Positions 61,306 to 64,000 of a DNA stretch of 64,000 bases are shown one piece after another. Every line of letters starts with the position of its first letter. Position 1 is the stretch's first letter. The translations under genes and the position numbers were made by a program. Source of the DNA: Bradyrhizobium sp. CCGE-LA001 (lineage in GTDB: Bacteria > Pseudomonadota > Alphaproteobacteria > Rhizobiales > Xanthobacteraceae); the NCBI RefSeq assembly GCF_000296215.2, contig NZ_CP013949.1, positions 1,977,501 to 2,041,500 on the forward strand. The letters run 5' to 3'. The notes under the pieces are model-generated. The model had not been told where the DNA came from. It did no database searches and saw only the letters and a list, made by a program, of their open reading frames with translations.

Positions 61306-61333
61306 AGTTGAGGGTGTAGAGAAGGCGTGGGCA

Positions 61334-61942
61334 TCATGCCGCCTCCTTCGAACCGTCGAGCCATTGCCGCACGCGGGCATCGGGATCGGGGTGTTGCGTG
61401 ACGTCCGACACCACGGCAATCGAATCCGCGCCCGCGGCAAATATCTCCGCGGCGTGCTCGAACTTGATGCCGCCGATCGCGACTAGCGGGATGCTGCCGA
61501 TGCGCTTCTTCCATTCCGTGATCTTCGGAATGCCCTGCGGCTCGAAGCGCATCGACTTGAGCGTGGTGAAGAAGATCGGGCCGAGCGCGACGTAATCGGG
61601 CTTTGCTTCGAGCGCGGTCGCGAGCTCGGCGTCGTCATGGGTGGAGATGCCGAGCGACAGCCCGGCCTCGCGGATCGCCTTGAGGTCGGCTTCGGCGAGA
61701 TCCTCCTGGCCGAGATGCAGATATTTGGCCCCGGCGACGACTGCCGCGCGCCAATAATCGTTCACGACCAGCTTGGCCTGCGTTCCTTTCGTGATCGCCA
61801 GCGCATCGGTGACGATCTGCAGCGCGTCGGCGTCGTTGAGCTCCTTGGCGCGCAGCTGGATGGTGCCGACGCCGAGCTTGGTCAGCCGCTCGACCCATTT
61901 GAGGCTGTCGACGACGGGATAAAAGCGATCAGGATACGGCAT
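61334..61942 (-). CDS. thiE: Thiamine-phosphate synthase ThiE
   Basis: 202 residues. ThiE joins HMP pyrophosphate to thiazole phosphate. TIM-barrel landmarks: VGTIQLRAKELNDADALQ (phosphate/pyrimidine contacts), LVVNDYWRAA, YLHLGQEDL, LGISTHDDAEL, DYVALGPIFFT and VAIGGIKFEHAAEIFAAGADSIAVVSD. The start ATG lies inside the 3' end of thiG: the two genes overlap by 14 bases. A start six codons further upstream is also possible. Confidence 0.93.
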   Translation of the reverse strand: MPYPDRFYPVVDSLKWVERLTKLGVGTIQLRAKELNDADALQIVTDALAITKGTQAKLVVNDYWRAAVVAGAKYLHLGQEDLAEADLKAIREAGLSLGISTHDDAELATALEAKPDYVALGPIFFTTLKSMRFEPQGIPKITEWKKRIGSIPLVAIGGIKFEHAAEIFAAGADSIAVVSDVTQHPDPDARVRQWLDGSKEAA

Positions 61943-62711
61943 GCCAGAACGGAGTCCCAACGACAGGGGTGGAGGGGGAAGCGAAATCGCGGGCGTTCAT
62001 CAGCCCGGCTTCATAAGCGGTGCGGCCGGCATCACAGCCGAGGCGGAAGGCATTCGCCATCGCGACGGGATCGGCGGCTTTGGCGATGGCGGTGTTGAGC
62101 AGCACGGCGTCATAGCCGAGCTCGAGCGCGTGGGCGGCGTGGCTCGGTGCGCCCAGGCCCGCGTCGACCACCAGCGTGATGTCGGGGAGGCGGTCGCGCA
62201 GAAGCTTGAGCGCGTCGCGGTTGATGATGCCCTTGGCGCTGCCGATTGGGGCTGCCCACGGCATCACCACCTTGCAGCCGGCATCGACCAGGCGGTTCGC
62301 GACCGAGAGATCCTCGGTGCAATAGGGGAACACTTCGAAGCCGTCCTTGATCAGGATGGTGGCGGCCTCGACCAGGCCGACGACGTCGGGCTGTAGCGTG
62401 TCATTGTCGGCGATCACCTCCAGCTTGATCCAGGACGTGCCGAACAATTCGCGGGCGAGCTTGGCCGTGGTGACGGCTTCCCGCACGGTGCGGCAGCCGG
62501 CGGTGTTCGGCAGCACGGTGACGTCGAGCTCGCGGATCAGCTTCCAGAAGGCATCGCCGGTCTTGCCGCCGGCGGATTCGCGCCGCAGCGACACCGTGAC
62601 GATGTTGGAGCCGGAGGCGCGGATCGCTTCCTGCATGATCGCGGGGGAGGGATAGAGCGCGCTGCCGATCAGCAGGCGCGAGGCGAAGGTCTTGCCGTAG
62701 AAGGTCACCAT
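61929..62711 (-). CDS. thiG: Thiazole synthase ThiG
   Basis: 260 residues. ThiG builds the thiazole phosphate from deoxyxylulose phosphate, dehydroglycine and ThiS thiocarboxylate. The Schiff-base lysine is Lys96 (TSWIKLEVIADN). Other family blocks: GSALYPSPAIMQEAI, VTVSLRRESAGG, LPNTAGCRTVREAV, PWAAPIGSAKGI and VDAGLGAPSHAAHALELG. AGGAGA precedes the ATG. A palindromic repeat lies between thiS and thiG. Confidence 0.96.
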   Translation of the reverse strand: MVTFYGKTFASRLLIGSALYPSPAIMQEAIRASGSNIVTVSLRRESAGGKTGDAFWKLIRELDVTVLPNTAGCRTVREAVTTAKLARELFGTSWIKLEVIADNDTLQPDVVGLVEAATILIKDGFEVFPYCTEDLSVANRLVDAGCKVVMPWAAPIGSAKGIINRDALKLLRDRLPDITLVVDAGLGAPSHAAHALELGYDAVLLNTAIAKAADPVAMANAFRLGCDAGRTAYEAGLMNARDFASPSTPVVGTPFWHAVS

Positions 62712-62754
62712 GGTGAAGGTGTCTCCTGGAGTGACGGTGCCGACCCAAACATAG

Positions 62755-62858
62755 CTGTCATCCCCGCGAAGGCGGGGATCCAGTACGCCGTGGCAGCGCG
62801 GCTGGAAACGTGACGACGCGGCGTACTGGATCGCCCGGTCAAGCCGGGCGATGACAGT
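62755..62858. repeat. Palindromic repeat inside the thi operon (thiS-thiG gap)
   Basis: About 104 bases: CTGTCATCCCCGCGAAGGCG ... CAAGCCGGGCGATGACAG with inner arms CCAGTACGCCG / CGGCGTACTGG. Closely related to 61186-61305 and 7522-7625. It interrupts what would otherwise be a tightly packed operon. Confidence 0.92.
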
Positions 62859-62882
62859 GGAGTGTTTGGTGAGACCATCACC

Positions 62883-63080
62883 TCACCCTCCCTGCCGCGG
62901 CGTGATGATCTCGATCTCGTCGCCGGCTTTCAGCTGGGTCTCGGCCCAGCGGCTTTTCGGCACGACGTCGTAGTTCAGCGCGATGGCGAAATGGCTGCCC
63001 TCGTAGTCGAGCTCGCTGAGCAGCGCGTCCACGCTGGCGGAGTTCACCTCGCGCTGCTCACCGTTCACGATCACGCGCAT
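62883..63080 (-). CDS. thiS: Sulfur carrier protein ThiS
   Basis: 65 residues, a ubiquitin-like fold. MRVIVNGEQREV at the start and the C-terminal GDEIEIITPRQGG, ending in the Gly-Gly needed for adenylation and thiocarboxylation. It donates sulfur to ThiG. The start overlaps the thiO stop by ten bases, so the two are translationally coupled. Confidence 0.96.
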   Translation of the reverse strand: MRVIVNGEQREVNSASVDALLSELDYEGSHFAIALNYDVVPKSRWAETQLKAGDEIEIITPRQGG

Positions 63081-64000
63081 TGCATCACCTCGTTGTCGAT
63101 CTGGCCGCGCTGGACATAAGCGAGCGTCAGCTCGGCAAGCGCCGGCGCGAGCAGGAAGCCATGACGGTAGAGCCCGTTGACGCTGATCTTGCCGCCGCGA
63201 ATGCCGATGCGCGGAAGGTTGTCGGGGAAGGCGGGGCGAAGCCCCGAGCCGAATTCGACGATGCGGGCCTCGCCGAACGCGGGATGCACGGCATAGGCGG
63301 CGCCGAGGAGCTCCAGCGCGGAGCGGACGCTGACGCCGGTGTCTTCGGCCTCGATCGAGGTCGCGCCCAGCATGAACAGGCCGTCCTCGCGCGGGATGAC
63401 GTAGAGCGGCCAGCGCGGATGGATTAGTCGCACCGGGCGCGACAGCTGCACCTCACCGGTCTCGATCAGGATCATCTCGCCCTTGACGCCGCGCAGCTCG
63501 CCCTGTTCGTCGCGCGCGGAAAGACCGCGGCAGTCGATCACGATGCCATCCAGACCCTTTGCGAGATCCTTTTCGAGATCCTTGGCGCTGACGTCGCTGG
63601 AGAACTTGATGGTGCCGCCGGCAGCTTTGATGCGCTCGTGCAGCTTGGGCAGCACGCGGCGCGGCTCGACATGGCCCTCGGTCGGAAAGAACAGCGCGTC
63701 GCGGAATCGGCCCTCCAGCGAGGGCTCCAGCGCCGCAAGGCCGGCGGCATCGAGCCGCTGGTGGCCCTCGGTCATCCGGGCGAAACGCTCGAAATCGTTG
63801 CGCTCGCGCGGATGAGCGACGACGAGCGAACCGTTGAAGGGCGTATCGGGCAGCTCGCGCCGCCAGATATCGAGGGAGCGCAGGCCGAGGCGGCTGATGA
63901 TGGGCTCGGCGATTTCGGCCTCGCAATAGGGCGCGAGCATGCCGCCGGCCCAATGGCTGGTGGCGTCGGTCATCGCGGCGTCACCGCGTTCATGTAGGGT
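63071..64000 (-). CDS. thiO: Glycine oxidase ThiO (5' end beyond right edge)
   Basis: The visible 310 residues, open to the edge of the window, start in the middle of the FAD domain (...LHERGDAAMTDATSHWAGGMLAPYCEAE; the GGMLAP block is typical). The FAD Rossmann motif itself is beyond base 64000. Later blocks: CRGLSARDE, LIHPRWPLYVIPREDGLFMLGAT and the C-terminal NGLYRHGFLLAPALAEL. ThiO oxidises glycine to the imine used by ThiG. An internal ATG at 63973 should not be mistaken for the start. It is the first visible gene of the thi operon. Confidence 0.93.
   Translation of the reverse strand, partial: TLHERGDAAMTDATSHWAGGMLAPYCEAEIAEPIISRLGLRSLDIWRRELPDTPFNGSLVVAHPRERNDFERFARMTEGHQRLDAAGLAALEPSLEGRFRDALFFPTEGHVEPRRVLPKLHERIKAAGGTIKFSSDVSAKDLEKDLAKGLDGIVIDCRGLSARDEQGELRGVKGEMILIETGEVQLSRPVRLIHPRWPLYVIPREDGLFMLGATSIEAEDTGVSVRSALELLGAAYAVHPAFGEARIVEFGSGLRPAFPDNLPRIGIRGGKISVNGLYRHGFLLAPALAELTLAYVQRGQIDNEVMQCA

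Overview
The window reads as a piece of a Bradyrhizobium chromosome (Alphaproteobacteria, Hyphomicrobiales), probably close to B. diazoefficiens/B. japonicum. The evidence is: high G+C; a D-tartrate dehydratase whose catalytic residues fall at the numbers known for the B. japonicum enzyme (K184, H322); an Irr-type iron control element in front of bacterioferritin; and many palindromic intergenic repeats of the kinds I associate with this genus. I see no IS element, prophage, integrase, CRISPR array, rRNA or tRNA. Most of the window is ordinary core and metabolic chromosome.

Layout. 1-1620 (minus): PQQ biosynthesis, pqqA-pqqB-pqqC, with pqqC cut by the left edge. 1866-5824 (plus): DUF6894-like protein, amidase, glutathione peroxidase, DUF3297 protein, D-tartrate dehydratase. 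6048-9656: malonyl-CoA decarboxylase, then an AraC regulator divergent from an MFS permease. 9865-14228 (minus): RND efflux permease and its lipoprotein adaptor. 14462-20749: a solute-binding protein, an NAD-dependent reductase, a secreted protein of unknown function, and a flavin monooxygenase plus cupin divergent from another AraC regulator. 21192-25326: a small membrane protein and an 1109-residue SAM-cyclase-ATPase-TPR signalling protein. 25376-34125: PHB depolymerase (phaZ), a GST, an enolase-superfamily dehydratase divergent from a frameshifted AraC-GyrI gene, an SMP-30 lactonase, a GNAT acetyltransferase and a GMC oxidoreductase.

34126-35102 has no credible gene. It is packed with repeats and holds a 114-nt segment that folds on paper into a three-way junction. 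35103-39222: MoxR ATPase, GlsB-like membrane protein, CoxE-like VWA protein, single-domain rhodanese and 3-mercaptopyruvate sulfurtransferase. 39364-46159: a proline/alanine-rich membrane protein, an L,D-transpeptidase, a hydroxyacid dehydrogenase, ettA and a MltB-type lytic transglycosylase. 46243-48565: two paralogous small secreted proteins, a Gly/Ser-tailed protein, then bfd and bfr with iron-control sites. 48692-55563: mainly small conserved proteins (PPOX-like, DUF2277, collagen-like, Fis-type HTH, SDR, J-domain protein, a second pair of paralogous secreted proteins, RidA, an EipA-like protein). 55674-58023: two GSTs and a Mug-like DNA glycosylase. 58158-59096: a lower-G+C trypsin-like protease gene that looks acquired. 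59155-64000 (minus): thiamine operon thiO-thiS-thiG-thiE-thiC, with thiO cut by the right edge and palindromic repeats inserted in two of its gaps.

Functional links that can be read: PQQ and thiamine cofactor synthesis; acid-sugar catabolism (tartrate dehydratase, second enolase-superfamily enzyme, SMP-30 lactonase); envelope maintenance (L,D-transpeptidase, lytic transglycosylase, RND pump); iron storage under Irr control (bfd/bfr). I found no single convincing new multi-gene defence or secretion system. The best candidates for something undescribed are the structured element at 34749-34862, the isolated protease gene at 58158, the Cys-rich Bfd tail, the Mug homologue with an altered motif A, and the way palindromic repeats supply stop codons or tails to genes.
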